Part shown: positions 45,913 to 56,424 of the stretch, piece by piece
Layout of the letters: each line of letters begins with the position of its first letter
How positions within the stretch are numbered: the stretch's first letter is position 1
NCBI RefSeq assembly: GCF_001548055.1
Contig: NZ_AP014724.1
Location: 1,984,001 to 2,048,000 of the forward strand
Source: Sulfurospirillum cavolei
GTDB taxonomy: Bacteria; Campylobacterota; Campylobacteria; Campylobacterales; Sulfurospirillaceae
Reading direction: 5' to 3'
DNA length: 64,000 nt
Translations under genes and position numbers: made by a program
The notes under the pieces: generated by a model
The model's database searches: none
The model's input: only the letters and a program-made list of their open reading frames with translations
Told to the model about the DNA's origin: nothing

Positions 45913-47523
45913 TCAATCGACACTCGATTTTTTTTTCATTTGGTACATTTTCGTATCCGCCTCGACCATCATCGCATCCAGCGTACTTGCTTTATCGCCG
46001 AGTGCCATACCGATCGAAACGCCCAAAATTTTGGCATTTCCTTTGAAAACAAAAGGCGTTTTTAACGCTTCGATGCATTGAGTCGCAACAAAATTGGCGG
46101 CATTGCTCGCCGATGCGACGTCGCTATCGAGATCACAGAGTAAAATCACAAACTCGTCGCCGCCGATTCGCGCTAACGTGTCGCTTTTGCGTATCAATGC
46201 GGAAAAACGTTTTGCGACTTCCACCAAGGCCTGATCGCCCGCATCGTGTCCCAACGTATCGTTAATCTCTTTGAAGCCGTCCAAATCCATAAAAAGTAAC
46301 GCTAATCGCGTATCGTTTCGCGCACATCGCAAAAGGGCTCTTTCCAGTCGATCGAGCATTAAAAGACGATTGGGAAGTTTGGTAAGATAGTCGTAATGAG
46401 CAATCTCTTTGAGCTCCTTTTGGCTGGCTAAAAGCATCGACATCAAGCGATTGAACGCCGCCGTCAAATACCCGACTTCGTCCATTCGAGCGATCGGTAA
46501 AGGCGTGAGAGGCACTTCGCCCAAAGACATTTTATCGGCGAGCGAAGCAGATGTCCGTAAAGGCTTGAAAAAGAAAAACAAAAAGGCAAACAGTATCGCG
46601 GGCACAACGACAAGGCTGATCGACTGAGCCCAAATCAAGGTCTTTTGAATGTTCGATTCCATCGCAAAGGCCTCTTGGGTTTGAATACGAGAGACGACAA
46701 ACCAGTCCGTATTCGGAATCGAAACGACGGCGGACAACTCTTCCACGCCGTTCGTATTGACCGTGATGCCGCTTCCTCTAAACCCTTCTATTGCCCGATC
46801 GTGCAAACTATTTTTACCTTTTGAAGGCGTGGGTTTGAGAATTAACGCTTTTTGCGTCGCCGCGATAAACACATGACGTTTTGCATCAATCAGCAAAAAA
46901 TCACCCGTTTGCCCGATATGCCCGTTCAAAACGCGATCGAACACATCAGAACCCTCATAGTACGTGAGTCCCGTCATAAAAGCACGTATTTTCCCCGTCT
47001 CGTCTTTGATCGGTAACGACATAGGAAAGATCACCTTTTTGGAAAGCGGACTTATAAAAGGCATTTCTATCAGCTTCCCGTCTTCAAGAACGCTTTTAAA
47101 AAAAGCCTCTTGGGCATAAGCGCGCTCGCCCGTTTGATATTCCGTACCGCTTTTTGCTATCAGTGTTCCCGAGGGATCGATAATGACCAAAGCGGCCGAA
47201 AAAAGGGGGTTAAACGTATGCATATCGTGAAGCCGCTTTTCCAGATTTGTGGGATCTTCAAGCAAGGCTAAGGGAATAGAAGCAACCGCTTTTTCGAGAA
47301 ACTGCTTTCGAACGTCCAAATCATGCACGATCTCTTTTGCGGCTTCCTTGGCAAGTGCTTCTTGGTGAATCGAAACGATATTAAACAGATGCGAATGGAT
47401 GAGATGATAGGAAAAATAGTAGCGTATGCATCCCCCGATAACGATCATGACGCAAATAAAAAGAACCACTCGGGTCAAGATACTGTTTTTGATTTTACGG
47501 AAACGATTGTCGTCGTGTATCAC
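45913..47523 (-). CDS. Membrane diguanylate cyclase with Cache sensor
   Basis: 536 residues. Transmembrane helix ~14-36, a periplasmic double-Cache-like domain (~60-290) with LIDAKRHVFIAATQ and NTDWFVVSRI, a second transmembrane helix (~296-316), HAMP (~320-370), and a GGDEF domain (~385-536) with LLFMDLDGFKEINDTLGHDAGDQ, active GGDEF, and an RKSD inhibitory site five residues before it. It should make c-di-GMP in response to a periplasmic ligand and could oppose the phosphodiesterase at 37789. Confidence 0.92.
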   Translation of the reverse strand: MIHDDNRFRKIKNSILTRVVLFICVMIVIGGCIRYYFSYHLIHSHLFNIVSIHQEALAKEAAKEIVHDLDVRKQFLEKAVASIPLALLEDPTNLEKRLHDMHTFNPLFSAALVIIDPSGTLIAKSGTEYQTGERAYAQEAFFKSVLEDGKLIEMPFISPLSKKVIFPMSLPIKDETGKIRAFMTGLTYYEGSDVFDRVLNGHIGQTGDFLLIDAKRHVFIAATQKALILKPTPSKGKNSLHDRAIEGFRGSGITVNTNGVEELSAVVSIPNTDWFVVSRIQTQEAFAMESNIQKTLIWAQSISLVVVPAILFAFLFFFFKPLRTSASLADKMSLGEVPLTPLPIARMDEVGYLTAAFNRLMSMLLASQKELKEIAHYDYLTKLPNRLLMLDRLERALLRCARNDTRLALLFMDLDGFKEINDTLGHDAGDQALVEVAKRFSALIRKSDTLARIGGDEFVILLCDLDSDVASASNAANFVATQCIEALKTPFVFKGNAKILGVSIGMALGDKASTLDAMMVEADTKMYQMKKKSSVD

Positions 47524-47678
47524 TAAGAGGCCTCTTTTTATACCGTCGATGAACGCTCAATAGAGTGCTTTTACGGCTGTTATTGTACTTACCGGAGCTT
47601 AAGGTAAAAAGAAAAAAAGAAGCTACTTTAAGCAAAAGGCTTTCACTTTTTTTCTCAAAATGTTCCATGCCAATACGC

Positions 47679-48893
47679 TTAGAGACTCTGCCCTACAAGA
47701 TACCCCGAAGCCCACGCAAAGTGAAGGTTAAAACCTCCGCAATCGCCGTCGATGTCCAACACTTCGCCGCAAAAATAGAGATTGGCTATTGTTTTTGACA
47801 TCAGATTTTTTGCCTCTAGTTCGCGTACGTCCACGCCGCCAGCGCACACTTCCGCACTTTCAAATCCCTTGGTCGCCTTTACATGTAAACGCAAAGCCTT
47901 CAACGCAAAGACGATCTTTTTGATCTCTTTGGCTCCGAGTGTCGAGGCTTCTTTGATGTGCGTTAGGCGCGTGTTTTCGATGATAAAATGGGCTAATTTT
48001 TTAGGAATCATCCCCTCCAACCACAACGAAAGCGATTTGTCTTTGGCGACACTCAGCCTTTTTTGAAGCAAAGAGGTCAGTGCTTCACGCGAAAGTGTCG
48101 GCAAAAGATCGAGCACGACATACACGGGTTCATCGTGAACCAACGCATGCGACGCTTTGCGACTCAAATCTAAAATCGCCGAACCGGAAAGCCCGTACGC
48201 GGTAAAAAGCAGATCGCCCTGCACGCTTTGGCATTTTTGATTGTCGATGTAAAGCTCGACAATGGCGTCCATCTTCACGCCGCCGACCTCTTTAAGATGC
48301 GGCTCGTCGCACACAAACTGCACCAACGAAGGGTACGGCTCAATGACGCTATGCCCCAAGGTTTTCGCAAACGCATAGCCGCTTCCGGAACTTCCAAGGG
48401 TTGGCATTGCAACACTTCCCGTGGCAATCACGCAGGCATCAAAAGTATGCGTTTGCGCGTTGACATGTAAAATAAATTCCACACCTTTTTGCTCGATTTT
48501 GGTCACTTCCGATTCCAGCAAAACGTTGACATGTAAAGCTCTGACTTCATGCAACAGCATATCGACCACACTGGAGGCTTGATGGCTCATCGGGTAAAGA
48601 CGGCCTTCTTCGCCTTCGCGCATTTCCAACCCCAAAGAGCGAAAAAACGCTTTACATGTAAGCGTATCAAAACGTCGTAACGCCTCTTTGGCAAAGCTGG
48701 GAGATGCGCCATGGTAACGCTCAAGGCTGATTTTTTCATTGGAGATATTGCATTTACCGTTCCCCGTAGCTAAGATTTTGCGCCCGACTTTACCGTTTTT
48801 TTCAAAGAGCGTGACATGTAAGCCTTTTCGCGCCGCTTCGATCGCGCAGACAAGCCCCGACGCTCCTGCTCCAATGATGGCAACACGACTCAT
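47679..48893 (-). CDS. HI0933/BaiN-family flavoprotein
   Basis: 404 residues. The N-terminal VAIIGAGASGLVCAIEAARKG is the FAD Rossmann motif; LATGNGKCNISN, ATGSVAMPTLGSSGSGYAFAKTLGHS, AGGVDVRELEAKNLMSKTIANLYFCGEVLDIDGDCGGFNLHFAWASG are diagnostic of the YhiN/HI0933 family of NAD(P)/FAD oxidoreductases, whose physiological reaction is mostly unknown. Unusual: five copies of ACATGTAA (or its complement) lie within this one gene at 47881, 48463, 48529, 48652-48661 and 48814. Confidence 0.9.
   Translation of the reverse strand: MSRVAIIGAGASGLVCAIEAARKGLHVTLFEKNGKVGRKILATGNGKCNISNEKISLERYHGASPSFAKEALRRFDTLTCKAFFRSLGLEMREGEEGRLYPMSHQASSVVDMLLHEVRALHVNVLLESEVTKIEQKGVEFILHVNAQTHTFDACVIATGSVAMPTLGSSGSGYAFAKTLGHSVIEPYPSLVQFVCDEPHLKEVGGVKMDAIVELYIDNQKCQSVQGDLLFTAYGLSGSAILDLSRKASHALVHDEPVYVVLDLLPTLSREALTSLLQKRLSVAKDKSLSLWLEGMIPKKLAHFIIENTRLTHIKEASTLGAKEIKKIVFALKALRLHVKATKGFESAEVCAGGVDVRELEAKNLMSKTIANLYFCGEVLDIDGDCGGFNLHFAWASGYLVGQSL
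47879..47888. repeat. TTACATGTAA decamer inside the HI0933-family gene (copy 1)
   Basis: Perfect copy, read as Leu-His-Val-Lys on the coding strand. Partial copies (ACATGTAA) in the same gene are at 48463-48470, 48529-48536 and 48814-48821. Confidence 0.6.
48652..48661. repeat. TTACATGTAA decamer inside the HI0933-family gene (copy 2)
   Basis: Perfect copy flanked by CGCT and GCG, read as Leu-Thr-Cys-Lys on the coding strand, a different frame from copy 1. Confidence 0.6.
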
Positions 48894-49729
48894 AAAAGCT
48901 TCATGCCTTCGTCGTTGACTTCAAGTTTTTTCGCCTCAATCAGTTTGGTGAGGGCGCGTTTATACGCCTTACGGCTTAAGCCGAAACGTTGTGAAATCTC
49001 CTCGGGCGTACTTTTATAATTCATTTCGCATGCTCCGCCGCTTGCACCTAAAATCTCTACGATCTTCGCCGCGGCAACCTCGTCGCTTTTATCGCCGATG
49101 GGACGCAATACGATGTCGAGTTTACCGTCTTTGCGAAGGGTTTTGACGTAACCTTTTTTTTCATCGCCCACCTCAACGGTCTCAAAAATTTCATTGTGAA
49201 AGATGAGCCCGTCGTAAAGATTGTTGACGATCACTTTAAAACCAAGGGGGGTTCGCTCACGTACCAAAAGGCTGACTTCTTGTTTGAGCTTCAAGGCACT
49301 CAAATCCTTTTTGAAAAAGTCATGGTACTTTTGCGTTCCGATGATGCGTCCCGTCTCATCGTCCAAGCTAACCTGAACGATCACCTTCATGCCCACATAA
49401 AACGGAAATTTTTGCAACGCTTTGGGAACCAAAAGATCTTTGGGCAAACCCCAGTCCAAAAAAGCACCAAAGGGCGTTACGTCGACCACTTCAAAACAGC
49501 CAAATTGATCCAACATCGCCTTGGGAAACGTGGTACTTGCCACGATGCGATCTTCCGAGTCAAAATAGACAAACACATCGATCTCATCGCCCTCTTTCAT
49601 CGCGTAACTCACGTATTGGTTGGGCATGAGGACTTCGTCTTTGTCTTCACAGATCAGGTAAACGCCGTTGTCGGTATAACGGTTGATTTTGAGACGATTC
49701 TTTTCGCCTACAAGCAAGTATCGGTTCAT
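48890..49729 (-). CDS. CvfB-like S1-domain RNA-binding protein
   Basis: 279 residues. Several S1-like beta-barrels, seen in DEIDVFVYFDSEDRIVAST, FEVVDVTPFGAFLDWGLPKDLLVP and GLIFHNEIFETVEVGDEKKGYVK, followed by a C-terminal winged helix (EEISQRFGLSRKAYKRALTKLIEAKKL). This is the order found in CvfB, an RNA-binding virulence-related factor in staphylococci. Its role here is unknown. The stop overlaps the flavoprotein start by four bases, and its own start overlaps the DUF2721 gene by four. Confidence 0.88.
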   Translation of the reverse strand: MNRYLLVGEKNRLKINRYTDNGVYLICEDKDEVLMPNQYVSYAMKEGDEIDVFVYFDSEDRIVASTTFPKAMLDQFGCFEVVDVTPFGAFLDWGLPKDLLVPKALQKFPFYVGMKVIVQVSLDDETGRIIGTQKYHDFFKKDLSALKLKQEVSLLVRERTPLGFKVIVNNLYDGLIFHNEIFETVEVGDEKKGYVKTLRKDGKLDIVLRPIGDKSDEVAAAKIVEILGASGGACEMNYKSTPEEISQRFGLSRKAYKRALTKLIEAKKLEVNDEGMKLL

Positions 49730-50139
49730 TTGTCCTCGATTATTTTACAGCGATCGTGCATATCGCTGAGTTCCATATTTAAAGCGCGCGTCGAGATCAT
49801 CACTTCCCAAAGGGAGATAAACAGCGAAATGCACATCGCAATCAAACTGAGTCCAAAAATTTTTTTCCCTAACTCTAAAATGCCCAAGAAAAGGTCAAAC
49901 ATCGAGAAAGTACAGAGCAAAATGGAAAGTACGCCGAAAAATTGCATCCATTTAGTCAGTTCCAAACGGTGTTTGAGGCTTTGGATTTGTTTGTACTCTT
50001 CACAATTTTCGCGCTCGCTGGATTGTCGATGCAACATCCGTACAAGTTGCGCAACGGCTAAGAAACGGTTGGTGTACGCCAATAAAAGAAGCGAAACGGC
50101 GGGGAATAAAAGTGCGGGGGTTGAAATTTCAATCTCCAT
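49726..50139 (-). CDS. DUF2721 membrane protein
   Basis: 137 residues with three hydrophobic helices (~5-30, ~64-84, ~93-113). ISTPALLFPAVSLLLLAYTNRFLAVAQLVR and a cytoplasmic helix rich in Arg/Glu fit the DUF2721 family of unknown function. First gene of a three-gene coupled run with the CvfB-like and flavoprotein genes, divergent from the mutS7-like gene. Confidence 0.8.
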   Translation of the reverse strand: MEIEISTPALLFPAVSLLLLAYTNRFLAVAQLVRMLHRQSSERENCEEYKQIQSLKHRLELTKWMQFFGVLSILLCTFSMFDLFLGILELGKKIFGLSLIAMCISLFISLWEVMISTRALNMELSDMHDRCKIIEDK

Positions 50140-50216
50140 GGTTATCCTTTACAAAATGTCCTTTTATTGTACCTTAAAACGGCTTGCGGCAAACCAAACT
50201 TTATGCTTTCCTGCGC

Positions 50217-50222
50217 TATAAT
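50217..50222 (+). promoter_or_regulatory. -10 box of the mutS7-like gene
   Basis: Perfect TATAAT in CGCTATAATCTAG, 33 bases before the ATG at 50255. Confidence 0.55.
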
Positions 50223-50254
50223 CTAGTCATTCTAAAGAGACGGAAACGATACGA

Positions 50255-53191
50255 ATGCTTGAAAATATTGCACAAATGCTTTGCTCCAAAGAGAAGTTAT
50301 TGACCGAAATTTATTTTGATCTTCAGCTCTTTTTTGAGGAAAAATACGGCAAAAATACGATTGTCTTTATGGAAATCGGCTCTTTTTTCGAAACCTACGA
50401 AGTCAACAACGAAACCCACCAAATCGGCAAAGCCAAAGAGGTAAGCGAGCTTCTCAACATCCAACTCACGCGTAAAAACAAATCCATTTTAGAAAACTCC
50501 GTGCAAAATCCTCTGCTTGCGGGCATCCCCGCCGTTTCGCTCGATCGCTATTTGAGTCGTTTGGTACAGGCGAAAAAATACACGATCGTCTTAGTGCGTC
50601 AAAAAGGCGAACCGCCTCACGTCAAACGCTACATCTCCAATATCATTAGCCCCGGAACCAATTTCGATTACGTCATCGAATCGAGCGAAAACTATCTCGT
50701 CTCCTTACTGATCGACTGTAACCATCACATTTATTCCGTCGGCTACAGTGCCATCGACGTCAGTACGGGCAAAACCGTTATTAACGAAGTTCACGGCACA
50801 AGGGAAGATAAAACCTACGCGCTCGATGAAATTTTCAACCTTTTACAAACCTACAAAACGAGTGAGATCGTGCTCACGTTTAACACCGAAAGCATCGATA
50901 AAGAGTGGGTGCAAAACTACCTTGAAATCACGCCGAGCGTCTCGCACAGCTTCAACACAGAACGCCTTAAAGTCGCCTACCAAAACGAACTGTTCGGACG
51001 CATTTACGCCATTCGCTCTTTGCTCTCTCCCATCGAATACCTCGACATCGAACGCTATCCTTACGCCAGCGAATCGTTGGCGATTTTGTGCGATTTCATC
51101 ATCGAGCACGATGCCGGCATTATCGAAAAGATGAGCCGACCGATCCTTCTTGGAAACAGCCGTTACCTCTACATCGGCAATAACGCGCTCGAACAACTGG
51201 GGATCATTTCGCGTAATCCTTCCGAAATGACCCTACTGAACCTCATCGACCAAACCTCCACCGCTATCGGCAAACGGCTTTTAAAAGAACGCCTTTTAAA
51301 CCCTATTTGCGACCTTAAAACGCTTCAAGAGCGTTTCGATCTAAGCGCGCAACTGATGAATGATTATAAAAAATTTGAAATTGCGCTCAAACAAGTGTAT
51401 GATTTGGAGCGCATTTTAAGACGCATCGCACTCAAAAAACTGCACCCTTTGGAGCTCGATTACCTCGCTACGTCGCTCGAATCGCTTTTGAGCATTTTGC
51501 GCGAAGCGGAACTGAAACAAATGGCGATTCCGAAAAATCTTTTTGACGAAAGCGAAGCCCTGCTTTGCATGCTTCAAAAAACGTTCGTGTTGGACGTGTG
51601 CGCGAAATTTCGTAAAGACCAGATCAACGAAAACCTTTTTCAAAGCGGCATCTTTCCGCAAATCGATAAAATCGAACACGCTAAAAGCGAGCGTATGAAG
51701 GCACTCGAACGCATTGCCGAACATATCGAAAGCTTTTTCGACGAGAGCCAACGCACGACGCTCAGCATCGAATGGTTAGAAAGCGAGGGGCATTATATTT
51801 CGATCAGCAAAAACCGTTTTGCCCTCATCGAAGACAAACTGATGCAAAGTTTTATCACGATAGGCGAGCAACACTATTTTTTCAAAGATTTTACGTTTCG
51901 ACGACTGAAAAACAGCGTCAAGATCTCCGCCTCTTTGATCGAAGAAATCTCCCACGAAATCACGCTAAACAACGTTCACATGATCGCCTTGGTTAAACAA
52001 CGCTATGATGAAATACTCGAAAAGATCGAGACCCATTACGCCTTAAGTTTGGAGCATCTCATCTCTTTTGTCGGAACCCTCGACGTCGCGCTCAGTAATG
52101 CCAAATGTGCCGTTTTATACAACTACGTGCGTCCCGAAGTATTGCCGATGCAAGAGAAAAACCGCTTTATCGAAGTCGTGGGGCTTCGCCATCCGTTGAT
52201 CGAATCGCGCGAAGAAAACGGCATCTACATTCCCAACGATCTTTTTTTAGGCTCGATCACCCCTTCGATCACGCACGATCACGTCACGATCGAAGCATGT
52301 TCGGGCGATACGGTTCAGGGCATTTTACTCTACGGCATTAATTCTAGCGGTAAATCATCCTTGATGAAAAGCCTTGGCATTGCGGTCATTATGGCGCAAT
52401 CGGGTTTTTTCGTTCCCTGCGCTTCGATGCGTTTTAATGTTTTTGATAAGATTTTTACGCGCATTATGAGCCACGACAACCTCTATAAAGGGCTTTCGAC
52501 GTTTACGGTGGAAATGTTGGAACTCAAAAATATTTTCAATCGCGCCACGCCCTACTCGCTTGTTTTGGGTGATGAAATCAGTCACGGAACCGAAACCGAA
52601 TCGGCCCTCGCCATCGTGGCAAGCAGTATTCAAAAAATGCACGTGCTCGGTCCTGCGTTCGTATTTGCCACGCATTTGCATCAACTCACTCGACTAACAA
52701 TCATCGGTGCACTTCAAAACGTGATTGCCCTGCATTTAGGCGTGAGTTACGACGAAGAACACGATACGCTTCTGTACAACCGTAAGTTAGAAATCGGCAG
52801 CGGTAGCTCGCTCTACGGCTTGGAATTTGCCAAATCGCTTCATATGGATGCCGAGTTTATTAAAACCGCTTACGAAATTCGCAACCGATTGGCAAACGAA
52901 TTGGGCGAAGTCGAACTGTTAAAACAGAAAAAACGTAGCAAATACAACAAAAACCTCTATCTGTCAAAATGCGCGCTCTGTGACGAATATGTTGAAGAGG
53001 TACACCACATCAAAGCCCAAGAGAGTGCCGATGAACATGGCAACATCGAGCATTTTCACCAAAATCACCGCTATAACCTCATCCCGCTTTGCGCCAAACA
53101 TCATAAAATGGTGCATGAGGGCAAAATCGTTATCGAAGGTTTCGTGATGAGCAGCGAGGGATTAAAACTCCACTACAAAGAGAAGACGTAA
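50255..53191 (+). CDS. MutS7-type MutS homologue fused to a C-terminal HNH nuclease
   Basis: 978 residues. Domain I is present with [12 protein letters not shown], retaining the Phe-x-Glu mismatch-reading motif of MutS1 (FYE there, FFE here). Connector, lever and clamp regions follow (~120-600). The ATPase has Walker [11 protein letters not shown] (~694-703), Walker [12 protein letters not shown] (~770) and THLHQL. After a basic linker, residues ~906-960 form an HNH endonuclease: [26 protein letters not shown]. The combination occurs in MutS7 proteins of Campylobacterota, some viruses and the octocoral mitochondrial MutS. It could recognise mismatches and cut DNA without MutL/MutH, which Campylobacterota usually lack. 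Confidence 0.9.
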   Translation: MLENIAQMLCSKEKLLTEIYFDLQLFFEEKYGKNTIVFMEIGSFFETYEVNNETHQIGKAKEVSELLNIQLTRKNKSILENSVQNPLLAGIPAVSLDRYLSRLVQAKKYTIVLVRQKGEPPHVKRYISNIISPGTNFDYVIESSENYLVSLLIDCNHHIYSVGYSAIDVSTGKTVINEVHGTREDKTYALDEIFNLLQTYKTSEIVLTFNTESIDKEWVQNYLEITPSVSHSFNTERLKVAYQNELFGRIYAIRSLLSPIEYLDIERYPYASESLAILCDFIIEHDAGIIEKMSRPILLGNSRYLYIGNNALEQLGIISRNPSEMTLLNLIDQTSTAIGKRLLKERLLNPICDLKTLQERFDLSAQLMNDYKKFEIALKQVYDLERILRRIALKKLHPLELDYLATSLESLLSILREAELKQMAIPKNLFDESEALLCMLQKTFVLDVCAKFRKDQINENLFQSGIFPQIDKIEHAKSERMKALERIAEHIESFFDESQRTTLSIEWLESEGHYISISKNRFALIEDKLMQSFITIGEQHYFFKDFTFRRLKNSVKISASLIEEISHEITLNNVHMIALVKQRYDEILEKIETHYALSLEHLISFVGTLDVALSNAKCAVLYNYVRPEVLPMQEKNRFIEVVGLRHPLIESREENGIYIPNDLFLGSITPSITHDHVTIEACSGDTVQGILLYGINSSGKSSLMKSLGIAVIMAQSGFFVPCASMRFNVFDKIFTRIMSHDNLYKGLSTFTVEMLELKNIFNRATPYSLVLGDEISHGTETESALAIVASSIQKMHVLGPAFVFATHLHQLTRLTIIGALQNVIALHLGVSYDEEHDTLLYNRKLEIGSGSSLYGLEFAKSLHMDAEFIKTAYEIRNRLANELGEVELLKQKKRSKYNKNLYLSKCALCDEYVEEVHHIKAQESADEHGNIEHFHQNHRYNLIPLCAKHHKMVHEGKIVIEGFVMSSEGLKLHYKEKT

Positions 53192-53212
53192 GAAGCGGCA
53201 AGCACTTCTTAC
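53188..53212. terminator. Stem-loop between convergent mutS7-like and MCP genes
   Basis: GTAAGAAG (53188-53195) pairs with CTTCTTAC (53205-53212) around a nine-base loop. The mutS7 stop codon lies in the left arm, and TTACATGTAA (53209-53218) begins in the right arm. It sits in the 31-base gap between convergent genes and could terminate in both directions. Confidence 0.5.
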
Positions 53213-53222
53213 ATGTAAAAAC

Positions 53223-54833
53223 TTACGCGGTTTTAAACTCGGCAAGCGTCGCGCTGAGATTCTCGGATAAACGCGCCAAATGTTCTGCTGCCGAAGCGAT
53301 TTCCTCGACGCTTCTGGCATTGGAGCTTGAAAGAGCGTTAATGGTTTCGATTTTTTGAATAATCACGCTTTGAATACGCTCGACGTTTTGTTTGGACTTC
53401 ACGACCACGCGATCGGTCGCTTCCACGCTTTGCCCCAAAAGCGATACCGCATCTACCGTTTGCGTGCTCACGTTGTTGGAGTAGGTACTGAGCGTTCCGA
53501 TGCGCTCGGCATTATGGTTCATCTGACCGCTAATGTCGCCGATCGCTTGAACGATAACGTTAATCGTTGCATTGGTCTCGATCAAGCTTTTTTGCGTACG
53601 TTCGGCCAGTTTTCGAACCTCATCGGCTACGACGGCAAAACCGCGTCCGTGCTCACCCGCACGTGCGGCTTCAATTGCGGCATTGAGGGCTAGAAGGTTG
53701 GTTTGATCGGCAATATCGCCGATGACGTCTAAGACGCTTTTGACTTGTCCGGCGTCTTGAGAGAGTTGATTGAGTCGATCGTTGATCTGCATTTCGGCTT
53801 GAACCGTTTGCTCTAAATGCCCTAACGTTTCTTGCAATACGGACTGTACTTTCAAAAGACTGTTTTGTGCCGTCGTCGTTACGTTTTTCACGGTCTGAAC
53901 GTCGTCGTTGGTTTCAACGATTTCCCTTGCCACTTTTTGCGCTTCAAAAACCGCCTCTTTAAGAGCACTCGCCTCTTCTTCCGCACGTTTACCGATCTGC
54001 AAACTCGTGCTGGAGAGCTCCTCGGCAACCGAAGCGTTTTCAAGAGCGTTCGTTTTCGCGTTGTTAATCGCGGCGTTAATGTCTGAAAGGAGTTCGTTTT
54101 GCATCTGCGCAATATCGTTCATCTCGTCTTGATTGCCGCTATCGATGCGCGAAACGAGCGATTTGTTCGTACGAATGAACCCGATACCCTCTTTGGTTTT
54201 TTCGATCGATTGATTGATCGAGCGGATAATAAAAAAACAAAGTCCTAACGCAAAGAGCGAAACGGCAACCAACGTGACTTCCGAGAAAATTTTCGTACTG
54301 TCCAAACGTTCAAAATTGGCTTGAAGAACCCCTTCTTCCAGACTGTTCGCATCTTTACTAATACCTTCAAATAAAACGGCAGACTCTTTGGTTAAGCGCG
54401 TTAGCATCGTATACTCTTCCGCGTGTTCTTGGCTAAAATGCGGATCGTTGACTTGCGTGCCGTATTTTTTAAGGATTCCCAAACGCGGAGCATTTAAAGC
54501 ATACCATTTTTGAATATCCGCTTCGAGTTTAATCAATGCTTCTTTATTATGAACCGATAGCAAAATCGTTTTAAGGTACGAAAGGCTCTCTAAAAGCTCT
54601 TTATAATTGCTCTCCAAACTCTTCAATTGTTCTTCTTTCCCCAAGAGTTGAAAACCGCGTAATTCCATCATACAGGTTACAAGCGACGTTTCGGCGTTAG
54701 CGAGTGTCGAAAGGCGAATTGCCGTCATTTTTCCGTCGTTGTTAGACTTAATAATTTGATAACCTAAAATAATAAATCCTACGGTCAGAACAACCAGCAA
54801 GATCACCAATTTGCTTCGAATCGTCGCAAACAT
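53223..54833 (-). CDS. Methyl-accepting chemotaxis protein with helical-bundle sensor
   Basis: 536 residues. Transmembrane helix 1 (~9-29), a periplasmic region (~30-180) that is all-helical with no Cache motif, so a four-helix-bundle (4HB/HBM-like) sensor; transmembrane helix 2 (~185-205); a HAMP-like linker; and a full signalling domain with tip [30 protein letters not shown] and a C-terminal arm of ~145 residues. No C-terminal CheR pentapeptide. Ligand unknown. TAAGGAG precedes the ATG. Confidence 0.92.
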   Translation of the reverse strand: MFATIRSKLVILLVVLTVGFIILGYQIIKSNNDGKMTAIRLSTLANAETSLVTCMMELRGFQLLGKEEQLKSLESNYKELLESLSYLKTILLSVHNKEALIKLEADIQKWYALNAPRLGILKKYGTQVNDPHFSQEHAEEYTMLTRLTKESAVLFEGISKDANSLEEGVLQANFERLDSTKIFSEVTLVAVSLFALGLCFFIIRSINQSIEKTKEGIGFIRTNKSLVSRIDSGNQDEMNDIAQMQNELLSDINAAINNAKTNALENASVAEELSSTSLQIGKRAEEEASALKEAVFEAQKVAREIVETNDDVQTVKNVTTTAQNSLLKVQSVLQETLGHLEQTVQAEMQINDRLNQLSQDAGQVKSVLDVIGDIADQTNLLALNAAIEAARAGEHGRGFAVVADEVRKLAERTQKSLIETNATINVIVQAIGDISGQMNHNAERIGTLSTYSNNVSTQTVDAVSLLGQSVEATDRVVVKSKQNVERIQSVIIQKIETINALSSSNARSVEEIASAAEHLARLSENLSATLAEFKTA

Positions 54834-54959
54834 CTTTTCTCCTTAGCCCGATAAAATGAGCAATCTTATAATCCTAATACTTAAAATCTGCTTGTTAAAG
54901 GCTCTATACGATGGGGTTTTTACTAATTTGATACGTTATATTTTGAAAGAAATAATCAA

Positions 54960-54991
54960 CAACGAGATACGCAAAAAATGTAATCTCGTTG
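54960..54991 (-). terminator. Hairpin after the DJ-1/PfpI gene
   Basis: CAACGAGAT and ATCTCGTTG, perfect nine-base arms with a 14-base loop, 15 bases beyond the stop at 55006. On the minus strand it is followed by TTGATTATTTCTTT, a loose U-rich tract, consistent with an intrinsic terminator. Confidence 0.5.
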
Positions 54992-55005
54992 CCTTGAAAG
55001 ATATA

Positions 55006-55557
55006 CTATGCGAGCAATAACGCTTCGCGAAGTTCGTCTACGACTCTTTTTGAACGGAGTTTTTCTACCAGCGTAAGTGCAAAGTCCATAGCGGTAGAGG
55101 GACCTTGAGAAGTCGTAACGTTCATACTCTGAACAACTTTTTCCGTCGCATCGTACCCTTTTTGAGGAATGTGGGAGTGAAAATCGGGATAACATGTAAA
55201 GCGTTCTTTTAAAACGCCGGCGGTATACAGTGCATACGGAGCGGCGCATATGGCGGCAATCTCTTTACCTTGCGCGTCAAACGTTTGAAGCCAATGCTGA
55301 ACGGTTGCGTCGGCGGCTAAATTGGTAGCTCCCGGAAGGCCGCCTGGTAAAACGATCATATCGAAATATTCGGGATTTTGTTCGCTTAAAAAAGCATCCG
55401 CAACCACGCTAATTGCGTGCGCACCTTTGACATGTAAGCTTGTATGCAATGAGACCGTTACGACGTTAACGTCGGCTCTACGTAAAATATCGACGAGGGT
55501 AACGGCTTCTATTTCTTCGAAACCTTCGGCTAAGGGAATTAAAACATTTTTGCGCAT
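55006..55557 (-). CDS. DJ-1/PfpI family protein (YajL/ThiJ-like)
   Basis: 183 residues, flavodoxin-like fold. EGFEEIEAVTLVDILRRADV (conserved Glu near 15), VLPGGLPGATNL and AAICAAPYAL with the reactive Cys104 are the DJ-1 signatures; a His follows later in the chain. Family members act as chaperones, deglycase/glyoxalase-type enzymes or oxidative sensors; which applies is open. AGGAG precedes the ATG. The gene contains two core motif copies (55195 and 55433 region). Confidence 0.9.
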   Translation of the reverse strand: MRKNVLIPLAEGFEEIEAVTLVDILRRADVNVVTVSLHTSLHVKGAHAISVVADAFLSEQNPEYFDMIVLPGGLPGATNLAADATVQHWLQTFDAQGKEIAAICAAPYALYTAGVLKERFTCYPDFHSHIPQKGYDATEKVVQSMNVTTSQGPSTAMDFALTLVEKLRSKRVVDELREALLLA

Positions 55558-55640
55558 CTTTTTCTCCTAATGGGTCTTGGGAAAAATTATAGCACGAAAA
55601 GAGGAGGCATAACGCCGATGACGCTATGCCGATGGAGAAG

Positions 55641-56204
55641 TTATTTGACTTTTTCTAAGTATTCGCCGCGTACGGTGTCAACTTTGATGACGTCACCCTC
55701 AACGACGTGGAAAGGTACTTGAACGACCGCGCCGCTCTCAAGCGTTGCCGGTTTTTTACCGCCTTGCGTATCGCCTTTAAAGTTCGGCGGCGTCTCTACG
55801 ATTTTAAGTTCAACAAATTGCGGAGCTTCCACGCTGATGGGTTTGCCGTTGTGATACAACATATCCACGTTCATTCCGTCGATAATCCAATCTGCCGCAT
55901 CGCCGACTTGGTCGTGCGTTAACGCGATTTGCTCGTAACTGACGCTGTCCATAAACTGTAAAAACTCGCCGTCGTCGTATAAAAACTGCATAATTTTATC
56001 TTCCAAGTGAGGCGTTTCGCATTTATCGCCCGCATGAAACGTTTTTTCAATCACTTTGCCGTCTAAAAACGATTTAATTTTGCAACGAACGAACGCCGCG
56101 CCTTTGCCCGGCTTGACGTGTTGGTACTCCACAATTTTGTAAGGAACACCGTTAATTTCGATCTTCAATCCTTTTTTTAAGTCGCCCATAGAGATAGAGG
56201 CCAT
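55641..56204 (-). CDS. efp: Elongation factor P
   Basis: 187 residues. Relieves ribosome stalling at polyproline. Three OB-like domains. The tip loop is [10 protein letters not shown] with Lys34 at the position beta-lysylated in E. coli, so this is the lysine type, not the arginine type rhamnosylated by EarP. The C-terminal YxxR-like EYLEKVK tail is normal. Whether EpmA/EpmB modification enzymes exist is not visible here. AGGAGAATG-type ribosome site. Confidence 0.95.
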   Translation of the reverse strand: MASISMGDLKKGLKIEINGVPYKIVEYQHVKPGKGAAFVRCKIKSFLDGKVIEKTFHAGDKCETPHLEDKIMQFLYDDGEFLQFMDSVSYEQIALTHDQVGDAADWIIDGMNVDMLYHNGKPISVEAPQFVELKIVETPPNFKGDTQGGKKPATLESGAVVQVPFHVVEGDVIKVDTVRGEYLEKVK

Positions 56205-56424
56205 ACATTCTCCTAATTTTTAGTTTTTGCCATTATAGCGAAAAAAAGCACGACTACAAAATCGTTAATTTTTATACATTATATTGTATATAAATTTCTT
56301 TTTTATGTATTTTTTATTTGTTTTAAAGAATTAAATATCTATTATTTTGATTAAATAATAAATTAAATAGTATGTTTTATATATTTTAATGAATATTTAA
56401 TACGTTAATTTGTATTATAATAAG
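56205..56424. other. Very AT-rich intergenic segment
   Basis: About 160 bases (56255-56424) consist almost only of A and T, the most AT-rich stretch of the window, while neighbours are over 40 percent GC. It contains several TATAAT-like strings, including 56416-56421 only four bases before the HTH gene ATG. It could be a UP-element or H-NS-like-protein target, or the edge of an inserted cassette. No gene seen in it. Confidence 0.6.
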
